From assembly GCA_963669155.1 (NCBI GenBank), contig OZ022577.1, positions 25,037,735 through 25,101,734 on the forward strand: 64,000 bases of DNA, written 5' to 3'. Numbering within the stretch: the first letter of the stretch is position 1; every line of letters begins with the position of its first letter. A program made the position numbers and the translations under genes. Under the pieces are notes generated by a model, which did no database searches, had not been told where the DNA came from, and worked only from the letters and a program-made list of their open reading frames with translations. This stretch comes from Arbacia lixula (Eukaryota; Echinodermata; Echinoidea; Arbacioida; Arbaciidae). Shown one piece after another: positions 10,989 through 25,900 of this stretch.

Positions 10989-13900
10989 CTGAAAAGATAG
11001 ATCATTACCCAATTGATTTTCTCACTGCTAACGTGTATACCAAACAAAATGAAACTTGGAAGTACAGGAGAGCATACAAAAATACAATTTGTGTGTACAG
11101 CAGTGCTCGATGTGAAAATAATCTTGAATTATTTATTGGTGTTTTTTTCATGAGATGGGTGGGGGAAGTGTATGACTTCTCAATCTGCTAAGAGAAATCA
11201 CTTTTTTTTTTTCTTTTTAGGGGGTGGGGACAGGGGAGTGTATGACGTATGACTCTGATCCCTTAGCTTACAGGAACTTGGGTGGTCCCAGTGCTAATTG
11301 AATGGGAATGATATCATCTAGTACTCAATGGGTTAATAAAGACATGGTGTTCAGACAAAGAAAAGTGATTTGAGGTACTAACCATTGTGACGTAGTGAAT
11401 GCACTGCTGAAAGGCCTTCTGCATGACATCAACGCTCTGCCTCAGCCCGTCCCCGGGGTCTTGGTCTTCCTTATCCACTGAAAAGAGAGCAAAGCACAAA
11501 TCAGCAATTGATTGGAGTTTTTATCTTCCTGTATTTCACATATTTCCATTACAACTTATCGCACATAACGAAAACACTGTCTTCGAGAGTTTCTTGTCTA
11601 GTCCTGAGTTGCAGCATGTTCTCCTTTTACTTAAAGATATAAATCTGGAAAAACAATAGTGGACCACTTACACAGCACAGCAAGTGGTCCTGAAAATCTT
11701 AATTTCTTCGTCCAATTATATTGTGCAGGGCTTTTCTGAGCAGCATTTGAGACAGACACTAAGTAGAGAGATGTTTTTTTGTTTTTTCAAGTTTCCTGCA
11801 AAATTGCATATAATCACTGAGCGGTTCTTCTGGAGAGGATTCGACTAAAGTCCATCACAGATGACATGGTCCGATCAGTTGTAAGACTTTGCTACTGGCC
11901 AAACACAACCCGGTCACTGGATTTGGGCAAGAAGGTGGTGTCACAATGCCAGTCTCAAACCATCATGACTGCGAATTGTGGTAAAATTGTGGTAAAAATC
12001 ATCAGCCATGGCCTTCAGGGGACAATGGTCAAACACTCACCTGTGATATCATCCAGGTCTATCCTGAGATCAGCCCTCATGGCTCTTGTGTCATCCGGAG
12101 TGGTGCCTCCATCTGTGGTGGAGATACTGGCCTCTCCCTGCTGCCTGTCCCTCTCCCCTTCACCAGCACCACTACCACTAGCACCCTGCCTACCAGCACC
12201 GCTCGCTTGGTCTGCTCCACTTCCCGTCACGGGTGGGTCTAAAACCATTGTGTCCTCACTCGCGCTGCTCTTATCTGCTTCCTCCTCCTCATGTTTGCTC
12301 TCGCTGCCATCCGAGTCCGTTCGTGGGCTATCACCGTCCTTGAGGAGTTGTCCGCTCAAGGGAGACACCCTGCTAAGCCCCGTGGCAGTTTCCACACTGT
12401 CCGTGGTACTTGCTTCTGCCTTAGCCGCGTCCCCAACCACCTTTGAACTGGTCTGCTCTTTGGAAGCAGCTTTGGCCTGAAGCCGGGGACTAAGCTGGGG
12501 CTTGCTCTCCCCAGCAGCCGGACTGCCGCCTTTCTTTGTCCTACCGGTCATGGCGGCAGGGATCTTGGACCTGGTCCCCCCAGAGGGCGTCTTGCTCCGC
12601 CCCTCTCTCTCAGACGGCAGAGAGGAGGTCGACGCCCTCCTCCCTCGTGATCCTGTCCCCGATGACGTCGATGAGCTCCGCCGCCGTCCCCGATCCGCCA
12701 TCTTGCTCGCCGAGACCTTACGGGCAGCCGTCTTCGCCTTGCTTACATGCGTGGACGACGGCGGCGGCATGGCTAGCGAATCAACAGCGGTCATTGACTT
12801 CACAGACCCATCCTCGCTGTTCCGAGAGCTCTCCACAGATGCCTCGCTGTTGAGATCGATGTTCACATCGAGATCGGACTTGGCATCGGTCATGAGGGTA
12901 GGGTCAGTGGCCTTCATGGGCCCACCCTTAGGCCCTGTAGTGGTGCTGGTCTTCTTCCTCCGCAGGGTGTTTGGGGAGGAGGGAGGCGAGTCGCTGATCC
13001 GCCGCACAACCTGAATGGTAACAGGAAATAATCAATCAGGAAATACATCAGTAAAACATCTGCAACATGACAAAGTCTTACACACATACAAACACAAATA
13101 TGCATAATGCATATATGGATGTTTTTAAACGTGAATGCATTCTGGCTATTAAGAAGTAGCCCAGCTTGATAATGTTTAGTTGCTTTCCATTTACTTCCTG
13201 TTTGCATGTATGTATACCTTGGCCATGGAGCTCTCCGTCCTGCCCTCATACGACCTCGTCTTTGGTGTTGGTAGCAGGGGCAGTAGTCTGTCGGCCTTCT
13301 CTCTCCTCTTCTGCCTCGCCGTGTTGTCTGACGGTGAGGCCTTCCTCTCCCGCTCCACGCTGGAGCTCCTGCCATGGGCGGAGTGGGCTGGGGCTGCCAA
13401 GGTGGGCGAGGACTCGTTCTTATCCACTGTGGAAGAGCAAAGCAATCCAGTGAGTCACAGGCAGTGCAAGGTTCCCAGCATTTCAAGAAAACAAAATTCC
13501 CTGATTTTCCCCTAATCAAGTCTCAAAATTCCATATTCATTATTTCAACTCATTTCCAGTTTCACATGATTTCTATGTTGTTGCAGTGCACTATTTGCGA
13601 TATAACACATTGGAATGTAAAACTAATGCAAAATTCCCTGACTTTTTCCCTGATTTGGCCAGTTTTATCAAATTCCCTGACTGGAATAAAGTGAAATTAT
13701 TTTCCCTGATGGGCTGGGAACCCTGCAGTGTAACAATGACACGGGACACAGGGTGATTTAGCTCCCATGATGCAACATAAACCCCTGTTGCATAAAACTT
13801 ACCATGGATGGTAACTTTGCTTCTAATGTCAACTTCTATGGAAACCTTGAATTTGATTGGCTGTTGAGCGATGTTCCCATGGTAGTCACCATTGATGACA

Positions 13901-16900
13901 GAGTTACCATTAATAGAAAGTTTTATGCAATGGGGCCTATATGTTCCTCATAATATGAAATGACAGCAACCTTGAACAATAGCACCAGCTCATTAATGTT
14001 ATGTTTCTCCCAAAGTGACTCAAAGAAGATCATATGAAATGATCACAGTCTGTAAAGGCTACCAGTCTCTTAGAAACATTAGACTTGTGGGTGAGGACTT
14101 CACAGCAATTCACAAAAATATGTACATGTCTACTTCTAAAAAGCTTACATCAGATTTCCCTCTAATTTGGGTCAATCTCATTTGTATGGTTTGAGTGATT
14201 CTGCTAGATGTCATGCTTTTCATACTCACTGTTTTCCTTTCTGAGGTCAGTCAGTGAAGCCACCCTCCTCATGTTAGACTTCTGCCCAGCCACGTTGGAC
14301 CGCTCCCCTCCGCTCCTGGACCGCACGTCTCCAGAGCTTCTCACCTCCCCGATCTTCTTCTGGTTCAACATGGACACGCTGCTCACGTTCTCCTTGTTGG
14401 CATCGTTCTCCGCCTCCTCCTCCAGGTTACCCGCGTTGTTGTTGGTTTCCGGCGATTGCTTGGTGAAAGCTTTTGGAGTTCTTGGGTTCGGGTCTGACTC
14501 CTTTGACCTGATGACCTGATCATCTAAGATGGACGGGTTGTCATCCTGCTTGTTGGATTCCGGAGTCTTCTCTCTTGCCGTATTGCTCACCGGACTGTCC
14601 TCGCTCTTGAGGGAGATGTCTGGACTTCCTTCTTGGGAGCTTTCCTTGCTGGCAAACTTATTGCTATCCATCTGTTTCTCTGCATCTTCCAGTCTGGGGG
14701 GACCATCCCTATCTTCCTGGGCTGGCGTAGAGTCCTTATTAGCACCAGATCCTTCTGCACATGTGTCCTTATCACTGGCGCTTAGTACTGTTTCGGTGGG
14801 GGCTGGCGTAGAGCTGACTTCCGTGAAACCGGGTTTACTGTCTTCGGGTGGGGTGGATTTCTTGTTGGCAGGTTTGCTCATCCTGGGTGGGATGGCAGGT
14901 TTGACTTTCACCTGACCTTCACCCATTGTACTCGTAGAGGCCTTCGGGGATACGGGCAGGCTCCCTGTTAGCTTCTTCTCTCCCACTTTCCAGCCAAGCT
15001 AATTAATCAGAACAAAAGCACATGCATACATGACACACAACATGGAAGACAACATTGGTGATATAATAAATTAGGACATAAATTATTGACATTGTTGGAG
15101 ACCCGTATCACCCTTCGTATAACATGTGTGAATAAATTCACATGTGGCATACACAGAGTTAAGCTTTGTTCACACACAGAAGCGGTATGCCGCTACTGCT
15201 TGCCATAATGCCAACTTTCTGTACTTATGTACATGCATCACACAATTTGTTGCTTCCTGCCACGCAATGACCCGCATTGACATTCATAACTTGTTCATGG
15301 AAGGAATGTTCACCGTTGCTGTGGTTGGAAAGCACTGTTGTCAAACTTGCAATCAGCAAGGGCAAAATGCTTCTGTGTGAACGCACCTTTAGGCATGAGA
15401 CTATGAACTATTCAGGTCAACTGTACAGCTTCTGTGTAAATGCACCTTTAGGCATGAGACTATGAACTATTCAGGTCAACTGTACAGCTTCTGTGTAAAT
15501 GCACCTTTAGGTATGAGACTATGAACTATTCAGGTCAACTGTACAGTTTCTGTGTAAATGCACCTTTAGGCATGAGACTATGAACTATTCAGGTCAACTG
15601 TACAGCTTCTGTGTAAATGCACCTTTAGGTATGAGACTATGAACTATTCAGGTCAACTGTACAGTTTCTGTGTAAATGCACCTTTAGGCATGAGACTATG
15701 AACTATTCAGGTGAACTGTACAGCTTCTGTGTAAATGCACCTTTAGGTATGAGACTGAACTATTCAGGTCAACTGTACAGTTTCTGTGTAAATGCACCTT
15801 TAGGCATGAGACTATGAACTATTCAGGTCATCTGTACAGTTTCTGTGTAAATGCACCTTTAGGCATGAGAATATGAAGTATTTAGGTCAACCGTACCGGA
15901 TATAAGTTAATTAAATAATGTAAACAAGAAATTCAGCTGCAATAATATCAGCCAATATAATAAAAATCTAAGCAGCCTAAATAGTTCAGGACTCACAGTG
16001 ATGTAAAGGGGACAACGAAATACTCCAAACTGGCACACATATTGCACAAAAAAAATGAATGTGGAGAGAGCTAAATACATACATGTATTGCGGGGTATTT
16101 GATTGGGGTAGATATATGGATACAAATGCAATGGACAACTCTCTGGCTTGTGTTGAATATATCGCATAATGAGGAATTTGTGCAAAGGCACAGCGGGAAA
16201 AAAGTTATGCCAATATAGTTGATGATGAGTGTTGATTGATATGGGACATGTGCATTAAATAACTTGATATATAATATTCAATTATGATTGTAACAAATTC
16301 ATGGCTGGGGATTTACTGTACCAGAGTTGGAAGCAGGACAGTTGCCAACTTTTTGGAGCAATTAATTTACGGGAAGCGTGTTTTTTGTACAGCTTTTCCA
16401 ATTTTAGAAGTATTTTTCCTTTTCCCCATTCAGTTTTACCACATACACTGCGACACTTACTATACTTACTATTCAAAAACACAACACAGGTACTGGAGCC
16501 AAAACTTCTTGGCAGAGATAACATGCATTTTTTTTCTTTTTACAAGAGATTTCATGCACTATATCAGTGTTACACTTCATAACTGACATCTACATCTAAC
16601 GAAGTAAAAACACAACAATATTGCTATTACTGGCCTAAGCTGTACATTTAGGATTTTACATGCAGAGACAAGAGACTTTAGGTGAAATATTAGAAGGAAA
16701 AAGACGAGTCCAACTTACATAAAATTCAGGTAACACAGAGAGTATACCACTTGTGGCTAGGACTGATAGTAGTGGCAAAGGTGATGAGAATTGTTCTCAT
16801 CCACATTCACAATACATGTACCACTAATAGATAATAGAAATTACTTCCAAAAACATCTTTGGATATGTCAGCTCTTTTCCCTTGCCTGCACTTTTTCTGC

Positions 16901-19900
16901 AGCAATTTATGTCCTACCTCGTCATGGCTGTGTTAATGGACATGTAGCTACTGCAGGCAAAACTACCCCAACAATCACCAAAAAGTCATAAGGTTAAGAC
17001 AGATTCAAGATATCTATCATCAAATACTTCTGCAGTAACTATAGAGTATCTCCTATAAGTTTCACGGTTACACCATGTGGTAATCTTTATAAAAAAAAAA
17101 GTGTCGAGTTATTATTTCCGAATGCATGTAGCTCTGAAAAGAGCTGCCCAGAAAGCAGCATATATATTTCTCATCATGCAAGAATATCCCTCTTTAAGGA
17201 ACATATCATTCAGATTATGTTACAAAACTTGACTGCAACCTATCACTGAAAAGAGATTTGCGTTTCCTTGATTTGGAGTGATAATCTTATGACTCTTTAG
17301 GTGATTTGAGATGGTTCCTTGCCAAATATTAATCATTCAAATAAGGCACTGTTCTTACTGAAGTTAATCTCTTTCTAGTTTCCTCCACTGCTTTCGCTAC
17401 CTCCTCCTTGCGTCTCCGGAGATACTGGAAAGCAAGACAGCGGGTGAGAAATGAAGCGTTGCATGGCTACAGCCTAAATCAAGCATGCAGACCTACACCA
17501 CATGACAAGTAAATACTCAAATGACTTCCCAATGTGTGCTGTAAGCAAACGAATGTATATACTCCACAATAGCAGATTACTGAACTTACCATTCGACCAA
17601 AGCCCTTTATATATGGCATGTTCGGTGATGAAAATGAAATATGCAATGTCATGTATAGTATATAGAGAAAGCGGGTGAAGGCTACATTGGGAGACATTTC
17701 GAATATGAACAACAACCTCCAAACCCAGCATGACCAATATAGCATCTGACGAGTAGAACACATGTTTGAGAGATTCTGAATTGCACAAATATTCCTTTTA
17801 CAATTCAAAAGAGAACAATATGTGACTGATGATTTGTTCTTACTCGAAAACAGTATGCCTAACATGGCACCAACTACTATATTCTATGCTTATAGCTGAT
17901 CATATTTTATACATGTATTTGTATAAGGTCTCTATAAAGCTCTCACTCCTATAGTTAGAAGCCTACAGACCTTGTTTTTTTTTAATACTTCCTTGCATTA
18001 TTCAACCCATTAGTATTCATGTGCTTTGACTGATCAGAACAAATATCTTCTAGATTTTACTGAGAAAGAAAAGAGACTGCTTTTGCAAGATTTACATCAA
18101 TAGGGGACATTGAAATATCCCCATAAAATTCCTGAAAGAACAGTTTCACATATGAAGATTATAAGTTCTTAGAGGATTGTTATGTTTCCCCAGGATTACA
18201 AACTAATTTCACAGATATTCTCAGATCGTGTGTGAAACTCAAAGCACGCGAGTACTCTATAAACTAAATTGCATCATCAAGTTAGCTGTCTTTACTTTGG
18301 CTGCTAGATCACCTTGTAAATTGAATCCTCCTGCTACATGTCTACATATTGGTTGCTAGATTACTTCGTAAATTGCAATCATGAAGTTAGCTGCCTATAT
18401 ATTGGTTGCTAGATCACCTTGTAAATTGAATCAAGTTAGCTGTTCATATTTTGGCTGCTAGATCACCTGGTGAATAGCTACTTGTATGGTATGCTTTCAG
18501 TAAGTTTTACTCAAACCAAAAGAGTCGCTCTTACCTCCTCCGCATTCATCCCTGATGACAGGTTGGCTGCTAGACTCTGCGATGCAATAGGAGCGACTCT
18601 GTAAGGATAAGTTAGCCAAGCAAACACAACAATGGTAACAAGAATTATAAAGCTGTCATGGGCAAGAAAAGTGTCGTTTGATATTGCCCCTTATTTCAGG
18701 GACTGCATTGCTCTGCGCAGCTCAGACACAAAAGCTAATCTACACTTTATGTATTACATGTATAAGTTTTTAACAAAAATTGTCTGACATACTTGTGTGA
18801 TATGTCACCCTTAGCCACAGTGCTACGCTCTTTAACAAATCAATTAACTATGAACAATGTAAGTTATGAATATTTGAATCTTACATAAATCAGTTTATTG
18901 CATTAGCATTGATGTTTCCCTTGGTCTAATCCTCCTCAGGAGCTATGCATTGTTACCGTCCATGATCAGATATCCATGAAAAGTCATTCCTGACTCCTGA
19001 AGTCCCACCATTCACGGGAATGAACCAGTCACTATCTCCCAACAAAAATCTTTACAAAGTAGCCTTAAAACTCCTTTCAAAATAGCTTCTTGCGTGTATC
19101 TCATGCAGTACAACGTCCATAGCAGCATGACTCCTATACATTCGAGTGATTGTTGCCACAACATGGCCTTAATAACCTCGCTTGGGGCTGGGGAAGACAT
19201 ACAGGAAGATATAATTTGCTGAACCAGGACTCAAGTGATCAACACTACTTAGCTAGTCTGCGAACTTAAAGGAACCATTAGGTCTCCTTGTCATACTGAA
19301 AGCTTTTCACAGGTCTCCTATAAGTATTAAATATCACATGCTTTAAACCCTGTCCCGTTTTAAAGCTCTTCAAAATATACAAGACTTAATGTCAAAACTA
19401 TGTCTACAAATAAGCTTTTCAAGCATTATCAAATAAACCACCTAAATACAGAAGCATTTCATTTTGATACAATTTAGCAATCAAAACAACAATTCAAAAT
19501 CAAGCCTTGTTTTCTAATTTCCTCATCTTGCAACAAAGGTTTCATGTGATTTTGCAAAATTAAATAGAACATTTTAGTGTTCATAATTGAACAAATTACT
19601 GCTCATGGACTTTAAAGATTGTCAGTCCCTTTTGCAAGCTTAAAATTTGAAATCGTCTATCACGATCGTAAATTGGAGAAAGTGTGATTCAAGACCATTT
19701 CTAAGAATATAGCATGTTGAAGCTTTCTGTATATGTCAAAATTTCAGCCGTTAAATTTCAAACCGACTTTTTTCGTACCACGAAAAAAGTATTAGGCTTT
19801 GTTACAGTATCTATGTGGTTATTATGCATGTGTGAAATCCTAATTTTATGAGTAATTACTTTGAGAAATCAACTTTGAAGATGATTCCTTCTATAGAACA

Positions 19901-22900
19901 ATTTTTTTTTCATAATGCGTTTTATAATTTAATAAACAGATAAACCAATAAAGCAGATATATCAACACAAACTGCTAAGAGCCTGAGGTAAAGACTATTA
20001 ATCAGACGTTGTTTACGTGCATTATTTGAATTTTACACTACGTATCAGTTTCAATTATGAATATACAGCTTGCTAACATTTCTCTATATGTTTTACCAAT
20101 GTTTCGATGGTTTTGTGGTGATCTGAAAAAGGGACTGGCTGTCTTTAACTTATAAATGACTAATGATGTGAAACAGGTACAGGAAATATAAGCAGACATA
20201 AAGTAAGGTAAAGGATTGATAGACAGCATTAACTCTTAGCTTTGGTCAAACCAAATCTATTTCTGATCCTGTCCCAAAATACATTTTGCTAGTTTGCTTT
20301 TTACTCAGAGTCCTCATTTGGTTCTGTTCTTAGATGAGACTTGAGTATCAAAGCGAACATGTAAATCAATGATTTAGAACTCTACAGTGTTGTGCTCCTT
20401 ACATTGTTTGAGAATGCCAGCCATCAAAATAATACATATATTTGTAAAAATACAGCTCATCATGCATTTAAGCCTTCAGCTCATATGGACACAATTCAAG
20501 TTGTTATGGGTTACCACAGATGCTATCAAAAAATTGTCCGGGCCAAGCATTCATATTTTTCACAAACAGGCCATTCAAATGTTTCACTGCACTCCAGTCT
20601 TCATCCAACAACACTTCAAACTTTCTTCCACGTCGTCACATCTTAATGCCAGAGCCGTTCAAATGTGTGGCAGAAAAATTGTGAACAAATCATACAAAGG
20701 TAGCCTGAAAACAAAAATTCTTTGATTTTGATAAATGCACAGCAGCCAATGAAATCAAATTCAAATAAAGGTGAATATAATCATATTAGATGTATATAAT
20801 GAGCATGAAAACATATACCATTGAATAAATTAAAACACAAAATGATTGTTAAATTGGGATATTGGGATTGTTAAACTTCGGTCAATATCTAGATTGAATT
20901 GTGCTAAAACATATTCACCCTACTTACGAAACGACATACAAGAACAAGACAGATCAAAACGTTAGTTTGAAATATTGATTCAATGTCATCTATGTTATCT
21001 AGCTTGTACTAGGATATCTATCAGTCCGTGTGACACATCAGTCCATATGACACTCATCAAAACATGCCAGAAAAAATTAATTGAAGCAATTACTGACAAA
21101 CATTAGAATATCATTAGTCTGCTTGGTGCATTTACTCTAGAGGGCGCTATTCACCTGGGGTGCGTGAGCTGCGACCGCGAGAGGAAACGAGAAGAGATAC
21201 TGAGGCGGCCCGAGCTGATCTCGTCCGAGAAGCGGGACTGCAGCTGCTCCAGACACTTGCCAAACTTCTCCTGCTCGGCGAATCCCCCTTCAACATGCCT
21301 CTCCTTCTCAGCAAAACTACATGCAGAATGGGGAGGGGAGGGGTGTGTGGCAAGGATAGGGGTGTTGTAGGGAGGATTAGGGGGTGGTAGGGGTAGGGGG
21401 TGTTGTACGGAGAATTAGGGGGGGTGGTAGGGGTAGGGGGTGTTGTAGGGAGGATTAGGAGGGTGTGGTAGGGGAAGGGGTGGTGGTGTAGTAGGGGCAG
21501 GGGTGTTGTAGGGAGGAGGTAGGAAGAATGGGGGCGGGGGGGGGGGGGGGCAGAAGGAGTAGGAGAGGAGTGTTGTAAGGAGAGTTAGGGAGGAAGAGTG
21601 TGATAGGAGCAGGGGTGGGGTAATGAAAGGAGGATTAAGGGTGTGTGTGGTAGGGTTAGGGGTGTTTAAGGGAGGATTAGGGATATAGTAGGAGCAGGGA
21701 TGGGGTAATATAGGGAGGATAAGGGTTGTGTGATGTAGGGAGGATTAGGGGGTAGTAGAGGCAGGGGTGGGGTGTTGTATGGAGGATGAGGGAATGGGGG
21801 GGGGGGGGCAGGAGAGGGGTGTTTGAAGGGAGGATTAGGGGGTGGTAGGGGCAGGGGTGGGGTGTTGTATGGGGGATGAGGGAATGGGGGGGGGGGACAG
21901 GGGAGGGGTGTTTGAAGAGAGGATTAGGGGGTGGTAGGGGCAGGGGAGGGGTGTTGTATGGAGGATGAGGGAATGGGGGGGGGAGCAGGGGAGGGGTGTT
22001 TGAAGGGAGGATTAGGGGGTGGTAGGGGCAGGGGTGGGGTGTTGTATGGGGGATGAGGGAATGGGGGGGGGGGGGCAGGGGAGGGGTGTTTGAAGGGAGG
22101 ATTAGGGGGTGGTAGGAGTAGGGGTGGGGTGTGGTAGGAGTAGGGGTGGGGTGTTGTATGGAGGATGAGGGAATGGGGGGAGGGAGGGGGGCAGGGGAGG
22201 GGTGTTTGAAGGGAGGATTAGGGGGTGGTAGGGGCAGGGGTGGGGTGTTGTATGGAGGATGAAGGAATGGGGGGGGGGGCAGGGGAGGGGGTGTTTGAAG
22301 GGAGGATTAGGGGGTGGTAGGAGTAGGGGTGGGGTGTTGTAGGGAGGATCAGGAAGAGGTTTCGTGTTTGTTGTATTTAGATTTGGAGTTTGGTTGGGGC
22401 AATAGAAAAGAAGGATGTGGGGTCATGTTTTAGATATGTTTTACGAATGAACATGTGTTGTATTCAGAATGGGAAGGGTATGGATTTGTTGATGGTAGAT
22501 TGGGGGTGGGGTGGGTAGGGCAAGTAGGAGTAGAAAGGGGCATTTTATTTTGTAGAGATGTGGTTTGGGATGGGTTGAAAATGTAAAGGTCCAATGTGTG
22601 TACAAGTATGTATGTATGTGCGTATGTATGTATGTATGTATGTATGTATGTATGTATGTATGTATGTATGTATGTATGTATGTATGTATGTATAGAATAT
22701 ATTAGGAAGGGAGGGAAAAGGGGAAATTTCTTTCTATTTCACATTTCTCATGGATATTCAAACTATACCTACAATTATAATTTTTCTACCAGTCTCTCCT
22801 TCCTACTTTGTTAGTCACATAATACATCATTTTAAATAAAGTGACTCAAAATCCATTAGAAGCTGGCTTATTTTTCCTCAATAATATGCAGAATATGAAA

Positions 22901-25900
22901 AAAGTCTGATCAGAGAAACTGTAAAGGTATTCATAAGAGTAAGTGGCTGAAATATGGATAACTACAATGATAAAACGTCAAGTCGATTTACTTTCTATGA
23001 AAGTAACTGTCCATCGGTATGGAGTACTCCTTTGAACCTTTGGGATATGATATTGCCTGAACTGGATACCCAGGGAAGCTCTCGCGGCAATGACACTGCA
23101 CTGTCTTATCTTTCCAAACATCTTGGCTTTCTATTTATACCACCAGACTTGCATCCTTAACATGCATGAACTACACTCAACTTGCTGTACTGGAAAAATC
23201 ACATAAAAAGAGGTTGCTTCAAGTGTCTGTAAGTACTGGGGTCAAAAGCTTTTTTGACAAATGTTTCAAAACATAAATCTCATTGTGAGCTTCTTGCAGG
23301 TTGTCCAATTACAAAAAAAAAATATGTCCTTAAAATGTTTGTAATAGAATAAGTACCTGTTATGCAAACAAGACATGTTTAGGTACCCCTAAGTTTAAAA
23401 AAGAAATATACACTTATATAAGTACATATCAATCTCTTATGCACATTAATGATTCGTTGAGCTCATGTTGCTGAAGGCAAACATCAAATCATAGCACAAA
23501 CATGGCATGCCTGACACATCTACAAAACTCAACACAACGCTTGTCTTGACAAGAGTGGATTTTGATACGTGCATGCATGTTTCTAAAAACCAATGAGAAA
23601 ACAATTTGTGAGTTAATTCTGAGTGATGCGAGATTAGTTGATTGTCAATCCTACAACACTCCACCATCTCCACTCCACAACCATCATATTCAGACCATCA
23701 AATGTACCTTCACTAAGCTTTTCATGTAGACATGATCTATAAATCAATAAGCGTTCACATTGTTTGTATTGTTTCAATAGCTGTTGATAAGTGCTGACAG
23801 CTAAGATTAATCTAAATTATCGGTTATATTTTCTCAGAAAAGGCAAGGCACATAGTGACCTTATCCCCATGTCTTTAAATTCATCTTTTAAAATATGTCT
23901 CAGATGCTAATGCCACTAATCCTAATAACAATTTTAGAGCCGTTATTCACAATTTAAAACTAATTGACGAAAAAAATATCTTGTGTTTAAGTTACCAAGC
24001 CACCAAGTTTAAGGGACTAATTCAGTGATGATAAGTCTCTTTACCTGAAGTTTGTGTGCAGGAATTTTTCCTCGTCTGGAGTACTGGCTGGAGAAGGGGG
24101 TACGGTAGGGAGGATGCTGCGCCTAGGAGACGCAGTGGGTGTGACAGGGCCTGCATCCTCCTCCTCATCCTCCTCATCATCATCGTCACTCTCATCGCCA
24201 TCGTCATCCTCCTCATTCCCATCTGCGTACGAAAGCAGAAACACACATTTGATTAACACAACAGTGTGAGCAGAGCACTGATTCTGTGAAGACTTTCATA
24301 ACTAAATGTAATGTACATTTAACTCTTCATGTGTTTCGTTCTCATTATTGCACACCCATAGACGTGTTTCGTTCTCATTTTTGCACAACCACGTATTTCC
24401 CTATAAGACGTCCCTTGTCCCATTTTTTGCAAACTATTGCATGCACCGGATCATGCCTACATGTTGTGTGAGCTAGTGTGTACATTCTCTTCCAAAACCA
24501 CTTTATTATTATTATTATATCTCTATTATATCTTTATTATATCTTTATTATATCTTTACAAGTAAACAAAAAAAAAATAAAAACATCCTCCAGCAGACCA
24601 AGGAAGTTCATTGAAAAATAGGAGAGGACAAAATCAATATAACCCTCCTCACAAACAATACCACGGTCAGGTTTATTGTTACGGGTTTATGACTCATGGC
24701 ACGACTGTGAATGAGACCCTTTCATTGGAGTACCGTGACCAGGCTAAAATAAAGGAACACACAGGCGGTTTACGGGTGAACGCACAAAGAGTGAAACCTC
24801 TAACAATATTCAAACCCAATAACATGCTTTTTTTTTTATTTTCTCCTTCATATCCAATTAAATCATTTGAATAAGAATTCCATGCATTTTACACCATGCA
24901 AGTTACTTATGTGATTTGCATGCTTTTTGAGCTTTGTTGATAAATTATTCTAACACTATTCAAGCACAAGTATTAGCTTTTGTTATTTTTCCTATGGATT
25001 TGCAATAAATTAATAATAACTTGTTTAAACACTCTTCATGATATTTTTTTTATCTATTTAATGCTCCATAAATTTCGAGAAGTTCTATAACCTATGCTAG
25101 GTGTATATACACAGTGTGAAAGAAAATAGTATAGAGTGCCAAACTGTGTCGTCATACCCATTATTACACTGGCATGTGGTTCTTAAGAACAACTCAATTG
25201 AAACATTCAGTGGTCTGACAATGTCTAGCGGGCCAGTGTCGGGCACTCCCAACCAGAGTCCCCGCTGTGATCACTGATGTTCACTCTACCCTCATACTTT
25301 AGAAATAGTTGTCATGGCAACTTGCTGATATGCTGTTACACTTCAGAACTCTGTATGACCTACGTATAGGTTTCCCATGGTTGATGAAAGGGAAAAGCTC
25401 TTACCAGTACTGGAAGGTTCTGAGGGCTGGGATTTAGCATCCTGTGAGACAGTGATTGTCAGGTTGAGGTTATCTCTGCTGCCCTCTTTTGACTTGTGTC
25501 TGCTGTGTCTCTTTGCGAGCTCCTCATGGCTCTGAGTGGATGCTGTCACCTGGAACTTTAGACTATATGAGAGACAGGGAGGAAGATATGGAGAGAGAGG
25601 GAGGGACAGAGAGAGATAGATAGAGAGAGAGGGGGGAGGGAGGGGGAGTGAGAGAAAACAAAATGAAAAGAGGAAGGGGGTGGTAGGGGAGAGGGAGAAG
25701 GGAGAAAGAAATGGAGGGAAGGAGAAGAAAGGAGTGGAAAGAGGGGAAGATGGGAAGATAGAGGAGAGGGTGGAAAAAGAGGGGAAGAGAGGGAGAAATA
25801 TATGGCGAGAGAGATACAAAGAGAGAAACAGACAAGGAGAGAGAGACAGCAAGATCAAGAAAGAGCAGGGGAGAGAAGAGAAAAGGAGAGAAAGGGGGAG

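Noticed and set aside
11866-13519. Long open frames of 100-200 codons antisense to or shifted from the tail exons
   Set aside because: They overlap the real GC-rich exons at 12041-13010 and 13218-13426 and are by-products of their codon composition.
15369-15898. CRISPR-like regular repeat
   Set aside because: Contiguous tandem units with no spacers, in an animal intron.
22596-22814. Frame with YVCM repeats
   Set aside because: Translation of the (GTAT)n microsatellite.
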